A model generated the notes under the pieces. The model saw only the letters and a list, made by a program, of their open reading frames with translations. It searched no databases and was not told where the DNA came from. Below, piece after piece: positions 45,283 through 54,764 of a stretch of 64,000 bases of DNA (positions within the stretch are counted from its first letter, which is position 1; the number at the start of each line of letters is the position of its first letter). A program made the position numbers and the translations under genes. This stretch comes from an uncultured Gammaproteobacteria bacterium (GTDB lineage Bacteria; Pseudomonadota; Gammaproteobacteria; Eutrophobiales; Eutrophobiaceae): contig CALKEZ010000017.1 of the NCBI GenBank assembly GCA_938084745.1, positions 47,458-111,457 on the forward strand, in the 5' to 3' direction.

Positions 45283-47421
45283 TTGAGTTCAGAAAATCCT
45301 ATCGAAGTACTGGGTATTGATGCCGGCGGCACAATGACAGATACTTTTTTCGTTGCGGCCGATGGCCAATTTATTGTAGGCAAGGCGCAGAGTAGTATTG
45401 ACGAAGCCAGCGCTGTTATAGAGTCTAGCAGAGATGCATTGGCTAACTCAGGTCGTGAGATCGAGGAAGTTTACAGCCAAATGACCACATGCGTATATTC
45501 CGGTACAGCTATGCTGAACAGGGTGGTCTCACGCACTGGTATCCGTACTGCATTGATTTGTAGTCGCGGATTTGAAGATAATCATCGTATGGGTCGCGCA
45601 ATTCAGTGCTACCTTGGGTATGCATTTGAAGATCGCCTTCATTTGAACTCGCACCGTTATGATGAGCCATTGGTTGCTATTCAAGACACTCGTGGTGTTA
45701 CCGAGCGTGTTGACTGCCAGGGAACAGTAGTCATTCCAGTACGCCTTGAAGAAGCAAAGATTGCGGCTAGAGAATTGCTTGAAACAGACATTAAGGCAAT
45801 TGTAATTAGCTTCTTAAATTCACACGCTAATCACTCGCATGAAGAAGCTGTAAGAGATGTTGTTTTAGCTGAAGTTAAGGCTTCAGGTAAAGACATTCCT
45901 GTATTTGCTTCTTGTGATTATTATCCAAGTCGTAAAGAGAGTCACCGCACCAACACCACTATTCTCGAAGCTTATGCCGCGGAGCCTTCACGTGTTACAT
46001 TGAAGAACTTGAGCGACAAGTTGAAGGGCTTAGGTGGAAAGTTTGACGTTCGCGTTATGGCGAGTCATGGCGGTACCATCAGTTGGAAAGCAAAAGAGTT
46101 AGCACGTACGCTGGTCTCTGGTCCAATCGGTGGTGTAATCGGCTCAGCTTATCTTGGTAAGCAACTTGGCTATGAAAACATTGCTTGTTCAGATATTGGT
46201 GGAACGAGTTTTGATATGGCATTGATTGTAAAAGGTAACTTTGCAATTGGTCGTGATAAAGATATGGCTCGACTGGTATTGTCATTGCCACTAGTAGGCA
46301 TGGATACAGTTGGCGCAGGTGCGGGTAGTTATGTCCGTATTGACCCTTATTCAGATGCTATTAAGCTTGGTCCAGACAGTGCAGGTTATCGAGTAGGTAC
46401 CTGTTGGGAAGAAGGTGGCGTTGAAACGGTTTCAGTAACCGATTGTCACCTTATGCTGGGTTATTTGAATCCAGATAACTTCCTTGGTGGTGCATTAGAG
46501 CTTAACGTTGACAAAGCACGCCAGTGTATTAAAGACCAAATCGCAGATAAATTAGGTATGAGTGTTGAAGATGCTTCTGCCGGTGTTATCGAGCTACTTG
46601 ATGCGTCTTTGAAGCAACATCTTGGTGATATGATCTCAAGTAAAGGTTATACGCCTACTGACTTCGTTTGTTTCTCATACGGTGGTGCTGGTCCAGTACA
46701 TGCCTATGGTTACACACAAGGTTTAGGCTTTCAGGAAACCATCGTACCTGCATGGGCGGCTGGATTCTCAGCGTTCGGTTGTGCGACTGCAGAATTTGAG
46801 TATCGCTATGACATGAGTGTTGATGTTGCAATGCCGCCAGATAGTGATGACGATGCAAAGGCTGAAGCTTGTAACGTATTGCAGGCAGCTTGGGACGAAT
46901 TGAAGGTCAAGGTCTTGGAAGAATTCAAGATTAATGGTTATGGCCCAGATGAGGTAACACTTGTTCCTGGTTTTAGTATGCAATACATGGGGCAGTTGAA
47001 CGACCTTGAGATTACATCTCCTCTGAAAGCAGTTAAAGGCGCTAAAGATTGGCCTGCATTGACTGAAGCCTTCGAAGAGACTTTTGGTCGTGTTTATGCA
47101 ACCGCAGCACAATCACCTGAGTTAGGTTATGGTGTGACCACAGCGATTATGCATGGTAAGGTTGAAGTCATGAAGCCGGCTATCCCTTCTCAGGCAGATG
47201 CAGGTCCTACGCCTTCTAAGGAAGCCAACTTAGGTAAACGTAAGTTTTACTTCAAGAAAGAATGGCATGAAGCTAATTTGTATCATATGGAGTCAATTAT
47301 GCCGGGTAATAAAATGCCTGGGCCTTGTGTAATTGAGTCTGATGCAACAACCTTTGTCGTACCGCCTGGTTTCGAGACTTTTATGGATAAGCACAGACTT
47401 TTCCATCTGATCGAAGTATAG
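45283..47421 (+). CDS. acxA: Acetone carboxylase beta subunit (HyuA-type ATPase)
   Basis: The 712-residue hydantoinase-A/ASKHA-fold subunit matches the usual length of the acetone carboxylase beta subunit (about 717). Nucleotide-binding motifs are IDAGGTMTDTFF near the start, ACSDIGGTSFDMALI in the middle and SYGGAGPVHAYG later. It uses ATP to phosphorylate acetone and bicarbonate for acetoacetate formation. The start is TTG, set by a strong AGGAGGA eight bases before. Codon choice (GGT, CGT) suggests high expression. acxB follows 46 bases later. Confidence 0.93.
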   Translation: MSSENPIEVLGIDAGGTMTDTFFVAADGQFIVGKAQSSIDEASAVIESSRDALANSGREIEEVYSQMTTCVYSGTAMLNRVVSRTGIRTALICSRGFEDNHRMGRAIQCYLGYAFEDRLHLNSHRYDEPLVAIQDTRGVTERVDCQGTVVIPVRLEEAKIAARELLETDIKAIVISFLNSHANHSHEEAVRDVVLAEVKASGKDIPVFASCDYYPSRKESHRTNTTILEAYAAEPSRVTLKNLSDKLKGLGGKFDVRVMASHGGTISWKAKELARTLVSGPIGGVIGSAYLGKQLGYENIACSDIGGTSFDMALIVKGNFAIGRDKDMARLVLSLPLVGMDTVGAGAGSYVRIDPYSDAIKLGPDSAGYRVGTCWEEGGVETVSVTDCHLMLGYLNPDNFLGGALELNVDKARQCIKDQIADKLGMSVEDASAGVIELLDASLKQHLGDMISSKGYTPTDFVCFSYGGAGPVHAYGYTQGLGFQETIVPAWAAGFSAFGCATAEFEYRYDMSVDVAMPPDSDDDAKAEACNVLQAAWDELKVKVLEEFKINGYGPDEVTLVPGFSMQYMGQLNDLEITSPLKAVKGAKDWPALTEAFEETFGRVYATAAQSPELGYGVTTAIMHGKVEVMKPAIPSQADAGPTPSKEANLGKRKFYFKKEWHEANLYHMESIMPGNKMPGPCVIESDATTFVVPPGFETFMDKHRLFHLIEV

Positions 47422-47467
47422 GTTCAAGTTTTAACACTTAATTAAATTTAAGAAAGAGGAATAAAAT

Positions 47468-49801
47468 ATGAATAAACCAGAATCAATATCAGGTGGTTCT
47501 TCAACCAAAAAGTCTATTTTGCACAACGGCAAGACCCTTATGCAGAATCGTGCTGATATGTACAGCACATCTAAAAAAACTGGTCACTATGACGGTTTGA
47601 AAGAGCTTAAACTGAAGAAGGCTGATCCAATCACGTTCGAGAAGATCTTTTCTAAACTTCGTGCGGGTGTTGTGAACGCGCGTGAAACAGCGAAAAAAAT
47701 TGCTGCATCTCCTATCGTTGAGCAAGAAGGTGAGTTGTGTTTCACCCTTTACAATACAGCGGGTGATTGTGTCTGTACTTCTACCGGTATCATCATTCAT
47801 GTGGGTACCATGGGTATGGCTATCAAGTACATGATTGAGAACAACTGGGAAGAAGATCCAACAATCAACCCCGGTGATATGTTCACTAACAACGATTGCC
47901 AGATTGGTAATGTGCATCCTTGTGATATCGCAACTATCGTTCCTATCTTCCATGAAGGTAAATTAGTAGCATGGGTTGGTGGCGTAACACACGTTATCGA
48001 TACCGGTGCAGTTGGACCGGGTTCTATGTCAAATGGTCAGGTACAACGTTTTGGTGATGGTGTTCAGATTACCTGTCGTAAGACCGGTATCAATGATAAG
48101 CCTATGCGTGACTGGCAGCATGAAGTTCAACGAAATGTACGTACACCAAAATACTGGATTCTTGATGAAAGAACCCGTATCGCTGGTGACCATATGATTC
48201 GTGATATCGTTGAAGAAGTAATTGCTGATGTGGGTGTTGAAACCTTCTTGCAATTTACCTCTGAAATTATCGAAGACGGTCGTCGTGGTTTGGTAAAACG
48301 TATTAGCGATATCCTTATCCCTGGTAAGTACAATACCGTTGCGTTTGTTGACGTACCTTACATGCATGAAGATGTACACGTGCCATCTCCATTTGCAAAG
48401 GTCGACACCATCATGCACGCACCTTGTACAATCACTGTTAAACCAGAAGCAACATGGCGTCTTGATTTTGAAGGCTGTAGTCGTTGGGGTTGGCATACGT
48501 ATAATGCAAATCCAACTGCATTTACCAGTGGTATCTGGGTAATGATGACCCAGACTGTTGTGCCTACTGAGCGTATTAACGATGGCTCTCTCTTCGCTTC
48601 TGAATTCCGTTTACCAAAAGGTACATGGACCAACCCTAATGACCGTAGAACAGCTCACGCTGATGCTTGGCATTTCTTGGTCTCTTCATGGAGCTCTTTA
48701 TGGAGAGCAGTTAGTCGTGGTTACTTCTCTCGTGGTTATCTAGAAGAAGTGAATGCGGGTAACTCAAACCCATGTAACTGGATGCAAGGTGGCGGTTTTA
48801 ACCAGGAAGAAGAAATTCACGCTGTAAATAGCTTTGAGACTGCTGCGTGTGGTACTGGCGCTTGTGCTATGAAAGATGGTCTTAATCATGCTGCAGCTAT
48901 CTGGAACCCAGAGGGCGACATGGGTGACTGTGAGATTTGGGAATTGGCTGAACCATTGCTTTATATGGGTCGTGCTATCAAATCTAACACCGGTGGTTAT
49001 GGTAAGTATCGTGGCGGTATGGGTTTTGAAACCCTGCGTATGGTACATAACTCTGCTGACTGGTGTATGTTCTTCATGGGCAATGGCTATATGAATAGTG
49101 ACTGGGGTCTGCATGGTGGTTATCCATCAGCAACCGGTTACCGTTTTGAAGCTCACAACACCGGTTTACACAAACGTATTGCTGAAGGTAAATCATTGCC
49201 TATGGGCCATGATTGGAATCCTGATTATCCTGATTATGAAAATCATTTGGAACCAGGTGCAATCGTTAAACGTGATAATCAATGTATCACCACCGAAGAG
49301 ATCTTTGAAAACGGTGATCTGTACTTGAACTATCTGCGTGGTGGACCAGGTTTTGGTGACCCACTGGATCGTACGATAGAAAACATTCAGAAAGATTTGA
49401 ATGACGTTGTTCTCTTGGAAGAATACGCGTACAAGATCTATGGTGCTATCTTCACAAAAGATGACGAAGGTTATTACACTGTTGATGCTGACAAGACCAG
49501 AGCACGTCAAACCGAGATGCGTAAAGAACGTCTCGCACGTGCAAAACCTGTCAAAGAGTGGATGAAGACAGAACGTCAAAACATCATCGACAAGAAAGCT
49601 TCTAAACAGGTCCAACAAATGTTTGCGTCAAGTTTCGAATTGTCACAACCATTTCTGGATAAGTTCAGAGCATTCTGGGAACTGCCATCTGATTGGTTGG
49701 TAACAGAGAAAGAATTGGGTGTTCCTGCTTTTGGCTCCAAGCACGCTATGGACTTAAGTCAAATGCCAGATGTTAAGACTGTCGTCTTAGTAGAGGAATA
49801 A
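47468..49801 (+). CDS. acxB: Acetone carboxylase alpha subunit (HyuB-type, Mn site)
   Basis: The 777-residue subunit has nearly the same length as the Xanthobacter alpha subunit. The manganese ligands known from the Xanthobacter structure are found at the same numbers: His150 and Asp153 in GNVHPCD and His175 in GGVTHV. This is the carboxylation site where acetone enolate meets CO2. A good ribosome-binding site (AGAGGA) precedes the ATG. The product acetoacetate would enter central metabolism through acetoacetyl-CoA. Codon use again suggests strong expression. Confidence 0.94.
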   Translation: MNKPESISGGSSTKKSILHNGKTLMQNRADMYSTSKKTGHYDGLKELKLKKADPITFEKIFSKLRAGVVNARETAKKIAASPIVEQEGELCFTLYNTAGDCVCTSTGIIIHVGTMGMAIKYMIENNWEEDPTINPGDMFTNNDCQIGNVHPCDIATIVPIFHEGKLVAWVGGVTHVIDTGAVGPGSMSNGQVQRFGDGVQITCRKTGINDKPMRDWQHEVQRNVRTPKYWILDERTRIAGDHMIRDIVEEVIADVGVETFLQFTSEIIEDGRRGLVKRISDILIPGKYNTVAFVDVPYMHEDVHVPSPFAKVDTIMHAPCTITVKPEATWRLDFEGCSRWGWHTYNANPTAFTSGIWVMMTQTVVPTERINDGSLFASEFRLPKGTWTNPNDRRTAHADAWHFLVSSWSSLWRAVSRGYFSRGYLEEVNAGNSNPCNWMQGGGFNQEEEIHAVNSFETAACGTGACAMKDGLNHAAAIWNPEGDMGDCEIWELAEPLLYMGRAIKSNTGGYGKYRGGMGFETLRMVHNSADWCMFFMGNGYMNSDWGLHGGYPSATGYRFEAHNTGLHKRIAEGKSLPMGHDWNPDYPDYENHLEPGAIVKRDNQCITTEEIFENGDLYLNYLRGGPGFGDPLDRTIENIQKDLNDVVLLEEYAYKIYGAIFTKDDEGYYTVDADKTRARQTEMRKERLARAKPVKEWMKTERQNIIDKKASKQVQQMFASSFELSQPFLDKFRAFWELPSDWLVTEKELGVPAFGSKHAMDLSQMPDVKTVVLVEE

Positions 49802-49816
49802 ACACTTCTAAGTTTG

Positions 49817-49836
49817 TGGGCGTAGCAATACGCCCA
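49817..49836 (+). other. Intercistronic hairpin between acxB and acxC
   Basis: TGGGCGTA (49817-49824) pairs with TACGCCCA (49829-49836) over the GNRA-type tetraloop GCAA. There is no T-run, so it is more likely an mRNA-stabilising or processing element than a terminator. Confidence 0.6.
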
Positions 49837-49872
49837 TATGCTTGAACATTAAATTATTAGAGGTTTTAAAAA

Positions 49873-50379
49873 ATGTCTACAACATATACAAAAAAACAGG
49901 TTGCTGACCTTATAGACGGTGATCTAGATTGGGAAACAGTTCGAAGAATGCTCTTCATGCCGAAGGATCAAGATCGTTTTGCGATGTACATCGACGTTCT
50001 TCAAGACAGGGCGAAATGGGACGATAAAATTGTCATGCCGTTAGCACCACACTTGTACATAGTCGAAGATAAAAACGGCGATATTGTAAACAAATGTGAC
50101 TGCGGTTATGTCTTTGGTCCTTATACCGAAAACTGGAAGTTAAATGCCGTTATTTTTGTTCGTGATACGGATGAAAAGTTTAACCAAGTTTATCCTAACC
50201 TGATGGCACCTAATCAGGAATGGCAGGTCTATCGGGAATATTATTGTCCAGAGTGTGCATGTCAGCATGACGTTGAAGCGCCAACACCTTGGTATCCAGT
50301 AATTCATGATTTTGAGCCTGATATCAAGACTTTTTATGGATGGTTAGGATTAAAATTGCCTAAAAAGTTAGCTGCCTGA
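49873..50379 (+). CDS. acxC: Acetone carboxylase gamma subunit
   Basis: The 168-residue small subunit has the exact length of the Xanthobacter gamma subunit. Four cysteines (CDCGYVFG and YYCPECACQ) form a probable zinc-binding set. It completes the alpha2-beta2-gamma2 enzyme and separates true acetone carboxylase from plain hydantoinases, which lack it. It is followed by a strong terminator. Confidence 0.94.
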   Translation: MSTTYTKKQVADLIDGDLDWETVRRMLFMPKDQDRFAMYIDVLQDRAKWDDKIVMPLAPHLYIVEDKNGDIVNKCDCGYVFGPYTENWKLNAVIFVRDTDEKFNQVYPNLMAPNQEWQVYREYYCPECACQHDVEAPTPWYPVIHDFEPDIKTFYGWLGLKLPKKLAA

Positions 50380-50418
50380 GCTTCCTCCAACAATAAGAAT
50401 AGTTAAGTTTTAACCCTG

Positions 50419-50453
50419 AGCCACCTGTTGCATGACAACAGGTGGCTTTTTTA
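50419..50453 (+). terminator. Rho-independent terminator of the acx operon
   Basis: AGCCACCTGTTG (50419-50430), loop CATGA and CAACAGGTGGCT (50436-50447) form a 12-pair stem followed by a T-run. Confidence 0.92.
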
Positions 50454-50927
50454 TTCCCCTCTGTGTCGTTCCATGCTTTTTTACCTGTCTAAGCTGTTAA
50501 TTCAACTGTTTTCGTTTGTTGCAAAAAAAACAACAAGATAATGTTTCTATATTTTTATATAGGACACAGTATTAGTGACTAAACTGATGTACTTATTGCC
50601 AATTAAGTGCTAGTTTCTATGTAGTTTTTAGAATAATAAATAGTGCAAAAATAGTACGATCATTACTGTATTGTGTATCAAAATCGAACGCTAAAGACAT
50701 TGATTTTACATTAAAAAAACCTTTTAGTTTATTGATAACAATAGTTTTTTTAGAGGAGGGTAATGTTGTTTGTTTTATGGTTCAGGAATTGCTAGTATAT
50801 TTCCTGTTTAAAAATCCAATGTTCTGGATATTCTACATAATGTACTTTAATTATTTAAACACTAAAGGCGTTACAAAATAACTAGTAATTTCAGTTATTT
50901 CTATACAACACAAAGAGGGGTGTAAAC
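50453..50927 (+). promoter_or_regulatory. Upstream region of the PQQ dehydrogenase with candidate sigma-54 promoter
   Basis: In this AT-rich gap TGG-TTCAGGAATT-GCT (50778-50793) has GG and GC ten bases apart and a TTGC -12 core, though the -24 part is TGGTTC instead of TGGCAC. The start site would be near 50804, with a leader of about 124 bases. About 125 bases upstream, AGTACGATCAT (50653-50663) resembles the half-site of the palindrome found before the sigma-54 activator gene (54616-54630). A GAGGGG ribosome-binding site precedes the ATG. Confidence 0.55.
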
Positions 50928-52679
50928 ATGAAATATATATCTGGTGCCTGCGAGTCAGGCTTTCTTAAATCTATTGCTATAGCAGGGGTACTCGTTGCCG
51001 CGCCTATGAGCAATAGCGTTGCAGGCGTTACGGTTGATGATATTAAAAATGATGCAGCGACGACAGGCGACGTTGTCACTTACGGTATGGGCACACAAGG
51101 CCAACGTTGGAGTCCACTTGCAAAGATTAATGACAAAAACATCAGCACATTAGCTCCAGCTTATACGTTCTCATTCGGTGGGGAAAAAATGCGTGGGCAG
51201 GAAGCACAACCATTAGTTCATAATGGTGTGATTTACGTCACGGCATCATATAACCGTGTATTTGCAATCAATGCTGAAACCGGCATGCAAATATGGAAAT
51301 ATGAGCATCGTTTACCAGAAGGTATTCTGCCTTGCTGTGATGTTGTTAACCGAGGTGGTGCATTATTCGACAACCTGTTTATCTTTGGTACTCTGGATGC
51401 TGAATTGATCGCTTTAGATACAGCCAACGGTAAAGTGGTTTGGAAACAAAACCTGGGTGATTTTAAAGCAGGGCATTCATCTACCGCTGCTCCAATAATC
51501 GCCGAAGACAAAGTCATTATCGGTGTTGCCGGTGGTGAATTTGGTATTATAGGTATGTTAAGAGGATTTGATGCCAAGACCGGTAAGCTCGTTTGGGAAC
51601 GCCCCACTATCGAAGGTCATATCGGTACATTAAACGGTAAACCTAATGGCATGACAGGCACATTAAATGCGACATGGCCTGGTGACCTCTGGAAAGTCGG
51701 TGGCGGTGCGCCTTGGAATACCGGAACCTATGACCCAGAAACCAAACTCATTATGTGGGGTACAGGTAATCCAGCACCTTGGAACTCACACATGCGTCCT
51801 GGTGATAATCTCTATGCAATCTCAACAATTGCTGTAGATCCTGATACAGGCAAAATCAAATGGCATTTCCAATACACACCTAACGAAGCATGGGATTATG
51901 ATGGTACAAACCACACAGTCGCATTCAACAAAGGTGGTAAGAAATTAGCTGGTCATGCCGACAGAAATGGTTTTTTCTATACGCTAGACAGAACAAACGG
52001 CAAACTGGTTAATGCTTTTCCTTTTGTTGAAAAACACAGTTGGGCAAGTGCGATTGATTTGAAAACGGGCCGACCAATTGAGACCGGAATGCGTCCTGGT
52101 AATCCTACCGATAGCGCTGATGGTAAAAAAGGTACTGTTATTACAGTAACGCCTTCTTTCCTTGGTGGCACCAACTGGATGGGCATGGCTTACAGCCAAG
52201 GCACCGGACTTTTCTATGTTCCTGCTAACGAAATGGGTATGGATTTATGGAATGAGCCAGTTACCTATAAGAAAGGTGCAGCCTATATGGGTGCTGGTTT
52301 CAGTATCAAACCTGTCTTCGATGATTACATCGGTGCGTTACGTGCTTTTGACCCATTAACTGGCAAGAAGGTATTTGAAGTCAAAAACAAAGGCCCTCTC
52401 TGGGGTGGTGTGATGGCAACAGCGGGCAATCTGGTTTTCTACGGTACACCAGAAGGTTATTTCAAAGCAGTTGATGCAAAAACGGGTAAGGAACTTTGGC
52501 AGTACAACACTGGTTCTGGCATCGTTGGTTCACCAATTACCTGGGAACAGGGTGGTGAACAGTTCATCGCAGTTCCATCTGGTTGGGGCGCTGCAGTACC
52601 TCTCTGGGGTGGTGAAGTTGCTAAGCAGATTGAGGGTATTAATCAGGGCGCTAGCTTAGTTGTCTTTAAGCTCTATTAA
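50928..52679 (+). CDS. PQQ-dependent alcohol dehydrogenase, predicted lanthanide type
   Basis: The 583-residue periplasmic quinoprotein has a signal peptide (about 1-32, NSVAGV). It forms an eight-bladed propeller with tryptophan-docking motifs (for example [22 protein letters not shown]). The adjacent cysteines Cys136-Cys137 (LPCCDVV) form the ring that touches PQQ. Metal ligands Glu204 (GGEFG) and Asn281 (GTGNPAPWN) are present. The catalytic Asp323 is followed two places on by Asp325 (WDYDG), the Asp-X-Asp pair found in lanthanide-dependent XoxF and PedH/ExaF enzymes. Calcium enzymes have Ala, Ser or Thr there. Substrate inferred: ethanol or, given acetone carboxylase next door, 2-propanol. 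Codon use suggests high expression. Confidence 0.93.
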   Translation: MKYISGACESGFLKSIAIAGVLVAAPMSNSVAGVTVDDIKNDAATTGDVVTYGMGTQGQRWSPLAKINDKNISTLAPAYTFSFGGEKMRGQEAQPLVHNGVIYVTASYNRVFAINAETGMQIWKYEHRLPEGILPCCDVVNRGGALFDNLFIFGTLDAELIALDTANGKVVWKQNLGDFKAGHSSTAAPIIAEDKVIIGVAGGEFGIIGMLRGFDAKTGKLVWERPTIEGHIGTLNGKPNGMTGTLNATWPGDLWKVGGGAPWNTGTYDPETKLIMWGTGNPAPWNSHMRPGDNLYAISTIAVDPDTGKIKWHFQYTPNEAWDYDGTNHTVAFNKGGKKLAGHADRNGFFYTLDRTNGKLVNAFPFVEKHSWASAIDLKTGRPIETGMRPGNPTDSADGKKGTVITVTPSFLGGTNWMGMAYSQGTGLFYVPANEMGMDLWNEPVTYKKGAAYMGAGFSIKPVFDDYIGALRAFDPLTGKKVFEVKNKGPLWGGVMATAGNLVFYGTPEGYFKAVDAKTGKELWQYNTGSGIVGSPITWEQGGEQFIAVPSGWGAAVPLWGGEVAKQIEGINQGASLVVFKLY

Positions 52680-52726
52680 TAAACTCTAGGTAATATTGGG
52701 TACTAGTGACCCAAAATAAGTAATGG

Positions 52727-52751
52727 CGAGGCCAACGTAATGTTGGCCTCG
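52727..52751 (+). terminator. Hairpin after the PQQ dehydrogenase gene
   Basis: CGAGGCCAAC (52727-52736), loop GTAAT and GTTGGCCTCG (52742-52751) form a perfect 10-pair stem. The T-rich stretch begins only about 12 bases later, so termination may be partial, allowing some read-through into the cytochrome gene. Confidence 0.65.
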
Positions 52752-52891
52752 TCACTTATAAATATTTTTGTCGTTAATTGACCCTGATTGCATTAAAAAA
52801 CTCCTTTTGAATAATATATGAATGAACTCAAGCTATTGAGTAGAGTCGAAACTTTACGTTTATATTTAAAATTTTAAGAGAAGATCATCTT

Positions 52892-53329
52892 ATGAAACAT
52901 AATAATATTATTGCTGTTGCCTTTATCTGCATTTTTTCCTTTTTTTCCACATTGCTTTATGCTCACGGTGATGTTGCGCCACAACCGGTAAATACCGAAG
53001 GCTTGGAAGATCTTGGTGATGAATGGTTGGAGAGAAATCCTTATTCTGGTAATGAAAAAGCGATTAAAATTGGCGAAGCGGCCTATGGACAGAACTGTGC
53101 CCGTTGCCATGGTCTCCAAGGCATCTCAGGCGGGATAAATCCGGATCTGAGAAAAATGAAACACAATGCAGAAGATGATGCATGGTTTGTTATGCGTGTT
53201 CGTAACGGGGCAATAAGAAATGGTATAACATATATGCCTGTTTTTGCCGATACTGACGGTGGTCCTTATAGTCAGGAAGCGTTATGGGCTATATGGGCAT
53301 GGATAGAAACGATTGCACTAGAGGATTAA
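52892..53329 (+). CDS. Cytochrome c-550, PedF type
   Basis: The 145-residue periplasmic cytochrome has a signal peptide (about 1-24, LLYAHG) and one haem motif, Cys69-Ala-Arg-Cys72-His73. A probable axial methionine lies in ITYMPVF. The segments DVAPQPVNTEGLEDLGDEW and NPYSGNEKA are typical of the PedF family, the electron acceptor of PQQ ethanol dehydrogenases. The stop overlaps the next start (TAATG), so the two are coupled. Confidence 0.92.
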   Translation: MKHNNIIAVAFICIFSFFSTLLYAHGDVAPQPVNTEGLEDLGDEWLERNPYSGNEKAIKIGEAAYGQNCARCHGLQGISGGINPDLRKMKHNAEDDAWFVMRVRNGAIRNGITYMPVFADTDGGPYSQEALWAIWAWIETIALED

Positions 53330-54219
53330 TGAGGTATTTAAACTTGAAAGTTAAGCACTTATTTAAAGTTAAGCACTTATTTATTGTATTGTTATCAGGG
53401 ATATATTTTATATCCGCTTCAGTTATCGCTGAAACTACTTTTGCTACTAACGGTGGGATACTAAAGTTTGCGGTTTACGATAATTTTCCGCCGTATTCAT
53501 ATCAAGCTGAAAATGGCATGGCTGAAGGAATTGATGTCGATATAAGTAGGGCGCTAGCCGAAGAGTTAGGCCTTAAAGCGAGTATACGTTTGGTTTTCGC
53601 AGATGAGTCGCTTGAAGACGATTTAAGAGTCTACGTGTGGAAAGGACATCATGTTACCGGTCCACCCGCTGACGTGATGTTGCACATACCTTACGATCAG
53701 TTTCTGATTGATCGCGAGGATAAAGTAAGTTTCATCGCACCTTACTCCGAAGAGCAAGTCGTCGTTGCTGCTGATACGGACCAACTTGGTGCTAATCCTA
53801 AAATGACAGTATTTTTTTCCAATAAAATAGGTGTCGAAAGAGTAACCATGGCAGATGGCTACTTGTTAGGTGCCTATCAAGGCCGTATTAGAGATAATGT
53901 CGTTCACTTTATGTCTATACGTGAAGCGACACAAGCGTTACTGAATAAGGAATTGGCTGCTGTTATGGGGGCACGAACAGAAATAGAGGCTGGTCTCGGC
54001 AGTTCAAAAGAAAAATATCAAATTGGTCTTATGCCGATGCCGGGAATAGCAAAGCCTTCCTGGGATCTGGGCTTGGCAGTTAAAGCTACTAATGTGGCTT
54101 TAGTAGAGTCGCTTAAATCCGCGATGGATAAATTGATAGAAAATGGCACCATCAAGCAAATTTTTAATAAGTTTGGTACCAGTCATCACATTCCAGCAGC
54201 AAGAATTAATTACCAGTAA
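53329..54219 (+). CDS. Quinoprotein-dehydrogenase-associated binding protein (MxaJ/XoxJ-like)
   Basis: The 296-residue exported protein of the type-3 solute-binding fold has a signal peptide (about 1-35). Family text: LKFAVYDNFPPYSYQAENGMAEGIDVDIS, GPPADVMLHIPYDQF and ALLNKELAAVMGARTEIEAGL. MxaJ/XoxJ proteins help mature or activate their dehydrogenase instead of serving an ABC transporter. The ATG at 53329 shares a base with the cytochrome stop. The signal peptide contains an exact 18-bp tandem duplication (53347-53364 and 53365-53382; KVKHLF twice). Confidence 0.88.
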   Translation: MRYLNLKVKHLFKVKHLFIVLLSGIYFISASVIAETTFATNGGILKFAVYDNFPPYSYQAENGMAEGIDVDISRALAEELGLKASIRLVFADESLEDDLRVYVWKGHHVTGPPADVMLHIPYDQFLIDREDKVSFIAPYSEEQVVVAADTDQLGANPKMTVFFSNKIGVERVTMADGYLLGAYQGRIRDNVVHFMSIREATQALLNKELAAVMGARTEIEAGLGSSKEKYQIGLMPMPGIAKPSWDLGLAVKATNVALVESLKSAMDKLIENGTIKQIFNKFGTSHHIPAARINYQ

Positions 54220-54253
54220 CTAAACCGGCAATAAAATCCGGTTTAGTTACTGG
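54213..54253 (+). terminator. Long hairpin terminator of the quinoprotein operon
   Basis: CCAGTAACTAAACCGG (54213-54228) pairs perfectly with 54238-54253 over a nine-base loop, a 16-pair stem. The left arm contains the stop codon of the XoxJ-like gene. Only a short T-run (TTTCC) follows. Confidence 0.75.
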
Positions 54254-54764
54254 TTTCCATACCAAATAGCACGGGCTTTTCTATTATTAATCTAGGCTTT
54301 TTGTTCGTCTGTACTTGATAGCCTGTGTTTGTTTCTAGATCTAGATGCATAAAGATTCAATACCGTTTTATGTATGAACAGGCATGAACGTGGTTCACGT
54401 TAGAATCCTAATCCCGTTATCAAGTCCAAATATTAGGGCAATCTAAAGCTGATAGTTAGATGTCTGAATTTAGCTGTGTAGATGATGTTTACGTTTTTTT
54501 TTGCAGTGCAATAATTTGCATGCATTATCTAGAGATTTACATCTTTCAGACCATGTTTGACAGAAAGGATGTTCCATATAGCTATACACTAGCTTGATTA
54601 ACCTCATTTCGAGGAGTACGATTATCGTACGTTTTTATTTTTATGATGTTGCCTAAATAATAAAAATTACACGCAACAGTAGTGAGTCATTTCAAGAATA
54701 AAAATCCTTTAAAATATTTGCCGTTTTCATCAAAAGTAATAGCTCAGGTTGGGGTGATATAAGC
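54254..54764 (+). promoter_or_regulatory. Upstream region of the sigma-54 activator with palindrome
   Basis: The 511-base AT-rich gap has no gene. GTACGAT-T-ATCGTAC (54616-54630) is a perfect 15-bp palindrome about 135 bases before the activator ATG and is a candidate self-regulation site. Its left half (AGTACGATTAT) nearly matches a site upstream of the PQQ dehydrogenase. The start codon is preceded by GGGGTGAT as ribosome-binding site. Confidence 0.5.

Noticed and set aside
45283..49801. Annotation of the two large subunits as hydantoinase/oxoprolinase HyuA-HyuB
   Set aside because: The gamma subunit gene, exact subunit lengths and Mn-ligand positions His150/Asp153/His175 fit acetone carboxylase.
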